DNA of 8,363 nucleotides, taken from Bacteroidia bacterium. Lineage in GTDB: Bacteria > Bacteroidota > Bacteroidia > Flavobacteriales > Flavobacteriaceae. The stretch covers positions 1 to 8,363 of the forward strand of contig JAUIAA010000083.1 in the NCBI GenBank assembly GCA_030425715.1. Direction: 5' to 3'. Positions 1 to 6,040 of the stretch are shown here, in pieces; within the stretch, counting starts at the first letter, position 1; each line of letters starts with the position of its first letter. Under the pieces are notes generated by a model, which was given only the letters and a program-made list of their open reading frames with translations, had not been told where the DNA came from and made no database searches. Made by a program: the position numbers and the translations under genes.

Positions 1-446
1 CGCAGTTAGATGAACTTGGATTAGCAGATACCAGTTTAAAAGTTTTAAAAAGTCAAGATGATTCTCAACTTAAAGATGATATTGATAATTTAAAAAACTT
101 GTACATGAACAGCCATAAAATGCTAAGTGTAAAAGACCAAACTATTTACGAAAAAGAAATGCAAATTTCTGAATTAGATAAAGAACTACGAAAATATAAA
201 TCTAGCGATATTGGGTTTGGAGAATTGAGTAAGGAGATTAAAATTAATTATGAAAACCTAGAACAAATAGTTTATAGCAAAGAATTTATAAGTGATTTTA
301 ATAAGGTTGACACGGTAACTGTAGTATCTGTAAAATGGAAATCTGATATTAGAAAAAGAGAAAAGGAATTAGAAGAACAAAGATTACAAAAATATTTAGA
401 AGCTAGATTGAAAGTAAAAAGTATTAAAATAAGGAGTTTAGACTAA
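1..446 (+). CDS. C-terminal part of a probable DUF389-type membrane protein (5' end outside window)
   Basis: The reading frame is open from base 3 to the TAA at 444-446, giving 147 residues with no upstream stop, so the gene begins before the window. An internal TTG at 99 or ATG at 105 could mimic a start, but the open upstream frame and continuous charged sequence argue for a longer protein. The visible part is hydrophilic: a helical, Lys/Glu-rich stretch with heptad-like spacing in the first half, then a motif around DTVTVVSVKWKSD and a basic C-terminal helix ending in KIRSLD. There is no membrane segment or signal peptide in this part. From memory, flavobacterial DUF389 (TIGR00341-like) proteins carry a similar C-terminal extension after their hydrophobic domain. 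That assignment is inference, and the function of the family is unknown. The gene converges on the mlaF-like gene and overlaps it by 4 bases at the stop codons. Confidence 0.55.
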   Translation, partial: QLDELGLADTSLKVLKSQDDSQLKDDIDNLKNLYMNSHKMLSVKDQTIYEKEMQISELDKELRKYKSSDIGFGELSKEIKINYENLEQIVYSKEFISDFNKVDTVTVVSVKWKSDIRKREKELEEQRLQKYLEARLKVKSIKIRSLD

Positions 447-1204
447 ATTTTATTATAAACTTCTCTTACCTTTTTAAATAGATCTGAAGAATAAACAAAA
501 TTGGTTACCGCTTTGTTTTCTGTACTAAAAATATTGTTTTTAGAGCCTTCCCATTCTTTAATTCCTTCTTTTAAAAAGATAATTTTTTCGCCAATTTCCA
601 TAACAGAATTCATATCATGAGAATTGATAATAGTAGTTATATTGTATTCATCGGTAATTTCTTGAATCAAATTATCAATAACAATCGCGGTTTTTGGATC
701 TAATCCAGAATTGGGTTCGTCACAAAATAGATATTTCGGATTCATCACAATTGCTCTTGCAATGGCAACTCTTTTTTGCATTCCTCCAGAAATTTCTGCA
801 GGAAATTTGTGGTTTACGTTTTCTAAATTTACTCTTTTCAATACAAAGTTTGCACGTTCTAACATCTCTCCCTTGCTCTGATTGGTAAACATTTTTAGCG
901 GAAACATAATATTGTTCTCGATGGTCTCAGAGTCGAAAAGTGCACCTCCTTGAAAAACCATACCTATTTCTTTACGCAAGTCTAATCTTTCTTTGGTATC
1001 CATTTCACTAAAGAGTCTACCATCATAAGCAATATCACCGCTATCTGGTGTAAATAACCCAAGTAAACATTTTAAAAATACAGTTTTTCCAGAACCACTG
1101 GAGCCAATAATCATACTGGTGTCTCCTTTTTGAAAATTGGTGGAAACGCCTTTTAAAACTTCGTTATCGCCAAACGACTTATATATATTGGTAACCTCTA
1201 TCAT
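443..1204 (-). CDS. MlaF-like ABC transporter ATP-binding protein
   Basis: This 253-residue protein is the cytoplasmic ATPase of an Mla/Mkl-type lipid ABC transporter and should power the permease encoded just upstream. All ABC ATPase motifs are visible: Walker A GSSGSGKT (34-41), Q-loop Gln85 in VFQGGALFDS, signature ISGGMQKR (138-145), Walker B LFCDEP (159-164), D-loop SGLD (166-169) and the switch His196 in NSHD. The GGALFDS segment after the Q-loop and the GGM form of the signature are typical of the MlaF/Ttg2A subgroup. The ATG directly follows the TAA of the permease gene with no gap, which suggests translational coupling. The TAG stop overlaps the TAA of the convergent gene. No MCE-domain (MlaD) substrate-binding gene is in view, so the third component must lie elsewhere. 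The subgroup is clear; the exact lipid substrate and direction of transport are not. Confidence 0.93.
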   Translation of the reverse strand: MIEVTNIYKSFGDNEVLKGVSTNFQKGDTSMIIGSSGSGKTVFLKCLLGLFTPDSGDIAYDGRLFSEMDTKERLDLRKEIGMVFQGGALFDSETIENNIMFPLKMFTNQSKGEMLERANFVLKRVNLENVNHKFPAEISGGMQKRVAIARAIVMNPKYLFCDEPNSGLDPKTAIVIDNLIQEITDEYNITTIINSHDMNSVMEIGEKIIFLKEGIKEWEGSKNNIFSTENKAVTNFVYSSDLFKKVREVYNKI

Positions 1205-1945
1205 TTAGCTCAATAACATTTGGGTTAAAAAATAATTCAAAACAATAATTACAACACTTGTCCAAACTACTGCTTGGGTACTTGCTTTTCCCACCTCTAG
1301 AGATCCTCCTTTAACATAATAGCCATAAAAAGAAGGAACAGTTGCAATTACAAAAGCAAAAACCATGGTTTTTATTAAGGAATATTGAATTAAGAAAGGT
1401 TTAAAGTCTTCTCTAATCCCAATTATATAATCGTTAGAAGAAAAAAGTCCAGTTGCAAATCCAGAGACCCAGCCTCCAAAAATTCCTAAAATCATAGCCA
1501 AGAGTACTAAAAAAGGATAAAAGGTAACTGTAGCAAAAACCTTAGGAAGAATTAGATGATTTAATGCATTGATGCCCATAACTTCAAGTGCGTCAATTTG
1601 CTCGGTAACTCTCATGGTTCCAATACTTGAAGTAATATACGACCCCACTTTACCTGCCAAAATAACAGCCATAAAAGTAGGAGCAAATTCTAAAATTATA
1701 GAACGTTTAGTGGCAAAACCAATAAGGTATTTCGGAATTAATGGATTGTCAACATTTAAACCCGTTTGTATGGCAACTACTCCACCCACAAAAAAGGAAA
1801 TAAAGGCAACAATACCTAGTGACTTGATTCCTAATTCATCAATTTCTTTAAATAAATTTTCTCTAAAAATAGAAGGTTTTTGGGGTTTGGTAAAAACTTG
1901 CCCCAGCATTAAAAAATACTTTCCAATGTTTTTTAAATATATCAT
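1205..1945 (-). CDS. MlaE-like ABC transporter permease
   Basis: This 246-residue inner-membrane permease belongs to the MlaE (DUF140) family, the membrane part of lipid transporters that work with MCE proteins to keep outer-membrane lipid asymmetry. The family hallmark lies at about residues 97-126, where AGKVGSYITSSIGTMRVTEQ is followed by IDALEVMGIN; it is the most conserved segment of MlaE proteins. Hydrophobic segments at roughly 43-63, 83-98, 140-166, 188-210 and 224-244 fit the known five-to-six helix layout, and an amphipathic N-terminal helix precedes them. Length is normal for the family. It is the first gene of a two-gene operon with the ATPase, which starts immediately after its TAA. 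Upstream, the best -7-like match is TATTTTAG (1969-1962), one base off the flavobacterial TAnnTTTG box and 16 bases from the ATG; no -33 box is evident. Confidence 0.93.
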   Translation of the reverse strand: MIYLKNIGKYFLMLGQVFTKPQKPSIFRENLFKEIDELGIKSLGIVAFISFFVGGVVAIQTGLNVDNPLIPKYLIGFATKRSIILEFAPTFMAVILAGKVGSYITSSIGTMRVTEQIDALEVMGINALNHLILPKVFATVTFYPFLVLLAMILGIFGGWVSGFATGLFSSNDYIIGIREDFKPFLIQYSLIKTMVFAFVIATVPSFYGYYVKGGSLEVGKASTQAVVWTSVVIIVLNYFLTQMLLS

Positions 1946-2030
1946 GTGCGTATTTGTATTGCTAAAATATTAAAAAAGTAATGGAAATGTTATTATATAG
2001 TAAAAAAATATTATTTCATTTTATAATTAT

Positions 2031-2038
2031 TATTTTTG
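2031..2038 (+). promoter_or_regulatory. Putative -7 promoter box of pafA
   Basis: TATTTTTG matches the Bacteroidota housekeeping -7 consensus TAnnTTTG exactly and ends 19 bases before the pafA ATG, which would give a short leader of about 12-15 bases. No clear TTG/TTTG box is seen around -33, so the site is supported mainly by the -7 match and its position. Chance matches are common in DNA this rich in A and T. Confidence 0.45.
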
Positions 2039-2057
2039 TCACTCTAAAAAAAATACA

Positions 2058-3692
2058 ATGAAAAAATATTTAATTTTTGTCCTAATTATTAGCAGTTTAG
2101 TTCGTTTAAATGCACAACAAAAAGAAACCTTAGACCGCCCAAAATTGATGGTCGGTATCATAGTGGATCAAATGCGATATGACTATCTAACTAAATTTTA
2201 TAATAAGTATGGTAACAACGGATTTAAAAAATTAATGCACGAAGGCTTTAATGTTGAAAATGGACATTTTAATTATATTCCTACCTATACGGCAGTTGGT
2301 CACACTTCGGTTTATACCGGAACTACGCCTAGTATTCACGGTATTATTGGTAATCATTGGTATGATAAGTTTGAAAAAAAATCTATTTATTGTGTAGATG
2401 ATAAAAACTACCAAACAGTTGGAGCATCGGAGGGAGGAGAAAAATCACCCTACCGTTTACAAACTACAACAGTTACCGATGAACTTAGATTGGCTCAAAA
2501 CATGCAAGGAAAAACCATTTCTATAAGTATTAAAGATCGATCTGCCATTTTACCTGGCGGCCATACGGCGAATACAGCTTATTGGTTTGAAGGAGCAAGC
2601 CATGGAAAATTTATAACCAGTACTTTTTACGAAAAAGAATTGCCAAAATGGGCGCAAAAATTTAATAACTCAAAAATTGCAAAATCTTATTTGAATAAAA
2701 AGTGGGAAACACTTTATAAAATAAATACTTATACTGAGAGTATAGCGGATGATAACGAATTTGAGGCTCCATTTAAAGGCATGGACAAACCTGTTTTTCC
2801 TTATAATTTGAATAAATTAAGCAAAGAAAATGGCGGTTTTAGTATTTTAAAAAGCACACCATTTGGGAATAGTATTTTAGTCGATTTTGCAAAAGCGGCA
2901 ATTAAAGGAGAGGAGTTAGGAAAAGGTAAATTTACCGATTTTTTAGCCATTAGTTTTTCGAGCACCGATTACGTAGGGCATAGGTTTGGGGTAGATTCAA
3001 AAGAGGTGGAAGATACTTATTTAAGATTGGATAAAGATATTGCAGCATTGTTACAATACCTAGATGCAGAAGTAGGGAAAAACGAATACACCCTCTTTTT
3101 AACTGCCGATCATGCTGCTGTACAGGTGCCTGCCTATTTACAATCTCAAAAAATTCCTGGAAAATATTTAGAATCTAAGGATTTTGCCCAATATGTTGAC
3201 CAAAAATTGCAAGAGCGATATGGGGCAAAAGGGCTTGTGGAAAACATCTCTAATTTTCAAATATTTTTAAATAAAGAGAAACTTAATGAATTAAAGCTAG
3301 ATGCGAATAACGTATCAGAATTTTTAGTAGATGAAATAATCAATTATGATGGTATTTTAAAAGTGGTAAGCGCAAAAACAATGCAGAATACAAATTTTAC
3401 AAAAGGGATATTATCTAATTTACAAAATGGTTATAACCAAAAATTTTCAGGAGATGTTTTAATCGTGCCAAACCCAGTAACCATTTCTTATTCTAAAACA
3501 GGTTCTACACACGGATCTGGGTTTAGTTATGATACCCATGTGCCTATATTATTTTACGGAAAAGGTATAAAAACCGGAGCTTCAAAATCTTACTATAGAA
3601 TTATTGATATTGCGCCTACAGTGGCAAATTTGTTACAAATAGAATTTCCTAATGGAAATATAGGAAGCATTATTAAAGAGGCTTTAGAATAG
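2058..3692 (+). CDS. pafA: PafA-type alkaline phosphatase (periplasmic phosphomonoesterase)
   Basis: This 544-residue exported enzyme should hydrolyse phosphate monoesters in the periplasm, releasing phosphate from organic sources. An N-terminal signal peptide (basic KK, hydrophobic core, likely cleavage after Ala19 in LNA-Q) precedes an alkaline-phosphatase-superfamily domain that fills the rest. The two-zinc site and active site match Elizabethkingia PafA nearly position for position: Asp37, nucleophile Thr78 in PTYTAVGH, Asn99, Lys159 and Arg161 in IKDRS, Asp304 and His308 in STDYVGHRFG, Asp351-His352 in TADHA, and His485 in STHGSG. The Elizabethkingia numbers, from memory, are 38, 79, 100, 162/164, 305, 309, 352/353 and 486. 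A Thr nucleophile with the Asn and Lys/Arg pair points to a monoesterase rather than a pyrophosphatase/phosphodiesterase of the same superfamily. The gene appears monocistronic, with its own -7 box and a terminator 11 bases after the stop. PafA enzymes elsewhere act largely independently of phosphate starvation; regulation here is not visible. Confidence 0.93.
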   Translation: MKKYLIFVLIISSLVRLNAQQKETLDRPKLMVGIIVDQMRYDYLTKFYNKYGNNGFKKLMHEGFNVENGHFNYIPTYTAVGHTSVYTGTTPSIHGIIGNHWYDKFEKKSIYCVDDKNYQTVGASEGGEKSPYRLQTTTVTDELRLAQNMQGKTISISIKDRSAILPGGHTANTAYWFEGASHGKFITSTFYEKELPKWAQKFNNSKIAKSYLNKKWETLYKINTYTESIADDNEFEAPFKGMDKPVFPYNLNKLSKENGGFSILKSTPFGNSILVDFAKAAIKGEELGKGKFTDFLAISFSSTDYVGHRFGVDSKEVEDTYLRLDKDIAALLQYLDAEVGKNEYTLFLTADHAAVQVPAYLQSQKIPGKYLESKDFAQYVDQKLQERYGAKGLVENISNFQIFLNKEKLNELKLDANNVSEFLVDEIINYDGILKVVSAKTMQNTNFTKGILSNLQNGYNQKFSGDVLIVPNPVTISYSKTGSTHGSGFSYDTHVPILFYGKGIKTGASKSYYRIIDIAPTVANLLQIEFPNGNIGSIIKEALE

Positions 3693-3695
3693 TTT

Positions 3696-3800
3696 AAAAA
3701 TCAAAAAACCCCTCCGTTTATAGGAAGGGTTTTTCTTCTTTAACAATAACAATTTTCCCTAGTTTTATTAAAAAAAACTAATGAATTAATACAACGCAAA
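3696..3800. repeat. Direct repeat copy 1 (terminator module)
   Basis: About 105 bases match 3903-4006 with two substitutions (3785 A versus 3991 G; 3797 C versus 4003 G) and one single-base difference in an A run. The unit holds the terminator hairpin (3704-3734), a fixed stretch beginning CTTCTTTAACAATAACAATT, and a second hairpin TAGTTTT/AAAACTA (3760-3766 with 3774-3780). It carries no coding potential. Origin could be a local duplication or a dispersed intergenic element. Confidence 0.9.
3704..3734 (+). terminator. Bidirectional intrinsic terminator, copy 1 (pafA side)
   Basis: AAAAACCC pairs with GGGTTTTT, then after one C/A mismatch TCC pairs with GGA around the loop GTTTATA. The stem is followed by T-rich DNA on the plus strand and preceded by an A run, so it can act in both directions. 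It starts 11 bases after the pafA stop and should end pafA transcription. Confidence 0.85.
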
Positions 3801-3902
3801 TAATATTTTAATATTGTTGGAGTAGAAGATATTTGTGAATTATTTTTTTCTGAAAAGAAATTTGTAATGGAATACCATTAGAAAATTGAAGTATTTCACT
3901 AA

Positions 3903-4006
3903 AAAAATCAAAAAACCCCTCCGTTTATAGGAAGGGTTTTTCTTCTTTAACAATAACAATTTTCCCTAGTTTTATTAAAAAAACTAATGAGTTAATACAA
4001 CGGAAA
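3903..4006. repeat. Direct repeat copy 2 (terminator module)
   Basis: This is the second copy of the module at 3696-3800, offset by 207 bases and in the same orientation. The sequence from the hairpin through TTTTATTA is identical to copy 1. It differs in lacking one A in the loop of the second hairpin and in two substitutions. Here the flanking bases extend into further inverted repeats (3951-3960 with 4019-4028, and 3958-3965 with 4002-4009) that are broken in copy 1. Confidence 0.9.
3911..3941 (-). terminator. Bidirectional intrinsic terminator, copy 2 (helicase side)
   Basis: The hairpin is identical to that at 3704-3734. Read on the minus strand it has the same AAAAACCC/GGGTTTTT stem ending in a T run, and it is the first such hairpin met by transcripts leaving the helicase gene, about 150 bases after its stop. 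It therefore probably ends the helicase transcript, and would also act as a back-up terminator for pafA. Confidence 0.8.
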
Positions 4007-4088
4007 ATTAATTTTTATATTGTTATTGAGCAGAAAAATAAAGCAATTAATTTTACCAAAAAACAGTAAACAATTGATTTGTATTTAA

Positions 4089-5426
4089 TTACTTTTTTTT
4101 CTTTGTTTTAGGAGGTCGAGTTTTAGGCTTCTTGTATTTCTTTTTGATTTCTCTTTTGTAAGATCCGCCTAGGTTTACTTTTTTGTTTTTTTCTGATTTT
4201 TCATGAAAAGATGGCCCTGGTTGATAAAGGTTGGTTTTACCTTTAATTTCTTTTTCAATCTCTTTGTCTTTTTCCTCAGGCATGAGTTTTTTTGAAACTT
4301 CTACTTCTACGGGCAATGTTAAAATAGGAATTTCTGTTTGCATTAAAATTTCTATTTCTAAAATCGATTCTTCTTCTTTTTTAGTAAATAAGGTAATTGC
4401 AACTCCATTTTCTCTGGCGCGTCCTGTTCTACCAATTCTATGGATATATTGTTCTGGTTTTTCAGGGGTGTCAAAATTGATTACGTGAGAAATACCCTTG
4501 ATATCCATTCCTCTTGAAACAATATCTGTGGCAATTAAAATTCTATGCAAACCCGTTTGAAACTCTTCAATAGCATTGAACCTAAAATTTTGTGATTTGT
4601 TAGAGTGTATTACATTTATTTCATCTGGAAAGAATTCGGTTAGATTTTCAAATAGCCGATCGGCAATTCGTTTGTTTTTTACAAATACCAATACCTTTTC
4701 AAAGGAAGTATCTTTCAATAGTATTTTTAAAAAATTTTCTTTGGTACTATAATTTGGTACCGCATAACCCTGTTGCTTTATTTTTTCCAACGGAGTACCA
4801 ACCGGAACAATCTCAATTTTTTTTGGGTTTTTAAAAAAGCTTTGTATAATTTCATCAACTTCTTCAGTCAATGTAGCAGAATACAATATGTTTTGTCTTT
4901 TTAAAGGAAGTATATCTAATATATTTAAAAGCTGGGCTCTAAATCCTATAAAAAGCATTTCATCTACCTCGTCAATTACCAATTTTTGTATCGATGATAA
5001 TCTTAACACTCCAGAAACCGCCAAATCATACAATCTACCTGGGGTGGCAACCAAAACATCTAATCCTTCGCTAACCATTTGCCGTTGGTTGTTTATGTTT
5101 ACACCTCCAAAAACACCTTCAATTCTTACATTTTGGTAAGTGGTCAAGCTTTTTGCAGCTTCCACTACTTGTAAAACCAACTCTCGGGTAGGTACTATAA
5201 CCAAAACTCTGGGTTGTACTTGTTCGGAAAATTCTAATCTATTTAAAATAGGTAATAAATAGGCAAAGGTTTTTCCTGTACCCGTTTGTGCTAAACCAAC
5301 AATATCTTTACCAGAATGAATAGCTGGAATAGATTTTTTTTGGATGGGAGTAGGCGTACTCAAATCCAAATCATTTAAAGCTTTTAGTAGCGTTTTTTTA
5401 ATTTTAAGAGCTTCAAATGCATCCAT
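4089..5426 (-). CDS. DEAD-box ATP-dependent RNA helicase with DEVD motif II
   Basis: This 445-residue cytoplasmic RNA helicase probably remodels RNA duplexes in ribosome assembly, mRNA decay or cold response; the exact target is unknown. Domain 1 has the Q motif (TPIQ, Gln29), Walker A AQTGTGKT (46-53), PTREL (79-83), GG (107-108), TPGR (128-131), motif II DEVD (152-155) and SAT (183-185). Domain 2 has VFVKNK (247-252), ATDIVSRGMDI (299-309) and HRIGRTGRA (329-337). Motif II reads DEVD instead of DEAD, leaving the catalytic Asp-Glu intact. After about residue 370 comes a hydrophilic, very Lys-rich tail, as in RhlE-type helicases, likely for RNA binding. The tail ends in an A8 run in the coding strand. 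A TAnnTTTG box (5454-5447) sits 20 bases before the ATG, and a terminator lies downstream at 3941-3911. RhlE-like is the best guess within the family. Confidence 0.93.
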   Translation of the reverse strand: MDAFEALKIKKTLLKALNDLDLSTPTPIQKKSIPAIHSGKDIVGLAQTGTGKTFAYLLPILNRLEFSEQVQPRVLVIVPTRELVLQVVEAAKSLTTYQNVRIEGVFGGVNINNQRQMVSEGLDVLVATPGRLYDLAVSGVLRLSSIQKLVIDEVDEMLFIGFRAQLLNILDILPLKRQNILYSATLTEEVDEIIQSFFKNPKKIEIVPVGTPLEKIKQQGYAVPNYSTKENFLKILLKDTSFEKVLVFVKNKRIADRLFENLTEFFPDEINVIHSNKSQNFRFNAIEEFQTGLHRILIATDIVSRGMDIKGISHVINFDTPEKPEQYIHRIGRTGRARENGVAITLFTKKEEESILEIEILMQTEIPILTLPVEVEVSKKLMPEEKDKEIEKEIKGKTNLYQPGPSFHEKSEKNKKVNLGGSYKREIKKKYKKPKTRPPKTKKKK

Positions 5427-5446
5427 ATGGTGTGAGATAATTTTTG

Positions 5447-5454
5447 CAAAAGTA
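5447..5454 (-). promoter_or_regulatory. Putative -7 promoter box of the DEAD-box helicase
   Basis: On the minus strand TACTTTTG matches TAnnTTTG exactly and ends 20 bases before the helicase ATG. A TTG (5473-5471) lies 16 bases upstream, slightly closer than the usual 17-23 base spacing to a -33 box. The site lies in the 52-base gap after the lipoprotein gene, which suggests the helicase has its own promoter. Confidence 0.55.
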
Positions 5455-5478
5455 CATATACTAATTTTTACAACTTAC

Positions 5479-5958
5479 TTATTGATTCAATAAATTGTCA
5501 AAACCATCTTCAGCAGCCAAGTTTTTAATTTTGTCAGGATCAAAATTTCCTTTTAAAAAGATAATTTTATGGTTGTTATTGCTAAAATTATGTATCAATA
5601 CTTCTGTTATTTTATCTCCTTTCTCCTTAACGGAAATTAGAGATCTTTTTTCAGGAGTATTATCTCTTAGCACATCAGTATAGTTTTTAGTAATCCCGTT
5701 AATTTGGTTGTTGATTAGGTTGCTTTGAACCGCAGAACAATCTGTAAAAGAAATAGATTTAAAATCTTTAACATTACCCAATAAATCATTTAATTCTGGC
5801 GAAATATTTCTAACCACCGATTTTAAATACCTTGGTACTTGAAAAGAACGAACGTTGTTATCGTTTTTATGACTGTTGTAAAAACTATTAAAAGATTGAT
5901 AGCTTGAACAAGATAAAAATACCCAAACAAAGCTTAAAAGTAAAATTGATTTTTTCAT
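5479..5958 (-). CDS. DUF4252-like lipoprotein
   Basis: This is a small 159-residue lipoprotein. The N terminus has a KK pair, a hydrophobic core and the lipobox FLSC with Cys17 followed by Ser-Ser, so it should be lipid-anchored at the envelope. The mature part contains short predicted strands and helices. Near the C terminus, a segment around ISVKEKGDKITEVLIHNFS and the strand IIFLKGNFDPDKIKNLA resemble the DUF4252 family of Bacteroidota, in which a 'GxxDxxxIxxL' ending is usual. Function of that family is not known. DUF4252 genes are often found beside ECF sigma factor genes, but none is visible here. The next gene in the same direction, the helicase, begins after 52 bases and has its own promoter-like box. 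No consensus -7 box was found upstream of this gene at a sensible distance. Confidence 0.75.
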   Translation of the reverse strand: MKKSILLLSFVWVFLSCSSYQSFNSFYNSHKNDNNVRSFQVPRYLKSVVRNISPELNDLLGNVKDFKSISFTDCSAVQSNLINNQINGITKNYTDVLRDNTPEKRSLISVKEKGDKITEVLIHNFSNNNHKIIFLKGNFDPDKIKNLAAEDGFDNLLNQ

Positions 5959-6040
5959 TTTATAAAGTTAAGGTTAATTTTATCAGTTTTTTAAATATTT
6001 TTACCAAGCGCAATTTTTAATATATCTAAAAGTCAAATTC

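Larger units (their letters stand above)
3693..4088. other. Non-coding convergent interval with duplicated module
   Basis: These 396 bases between the convergent pafA and helicase genes hold no credible reading frame. They contain two copies of a terminator-bearing repeat (3696-3800 and 3903-4006), a unique spacer of about 100 bases between them, and roughly 60 bases of A/T-rich DNA before the helicase stop codon in which nothing further is recognised. Weak similarity between the copies continues past the near-identical part, to about 3828 and 4035. Confidence 0.85.

Noticed and set aside
694..888. Open frame of 64 codons on the plus strand inside the ATPase gene
   Set aside because: It is antisense to a well-conserved ABC ATPase, has no family signature, and its composition is what the complementary strand of such a gene gives.
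1962..1969. TATTTTAG on the minus strand as the mlaE promoter
   Set aside because: It misses the conserved T before G of the TAnnTTTG box and has no -33 partner; mentioned in the gene entry but not strong enough as a feature.
1569..1973. Open frame of 134 codons on the plus strand across the MlaE-like gene
   Set aside because: It lies opposite the conserved permease sequence and shows no domain or promoter; the real gene is on the minus strand.
3696..4028. Repeat pair considered as a CRISPR array or insertion sequence remnant
   Set aside because: There are only two long copies without regular spacers, no transposase fragment, and no terminal inverted repeats or target duplication common to both copies.
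4231..5139. Several plus-strand open frames opposite the helicase gene
   Set aside because: They are low-complexity Ser/Ile-rich shadows of the helicase coding strand without any recognisable motif.
5963..5970. TAACTTTA on the minus strand as a promoter for the DUF4252-like gene
   Set aside because: It deviates from the consensus and is only four bases from the ATG, which would require a leaderless transcript.
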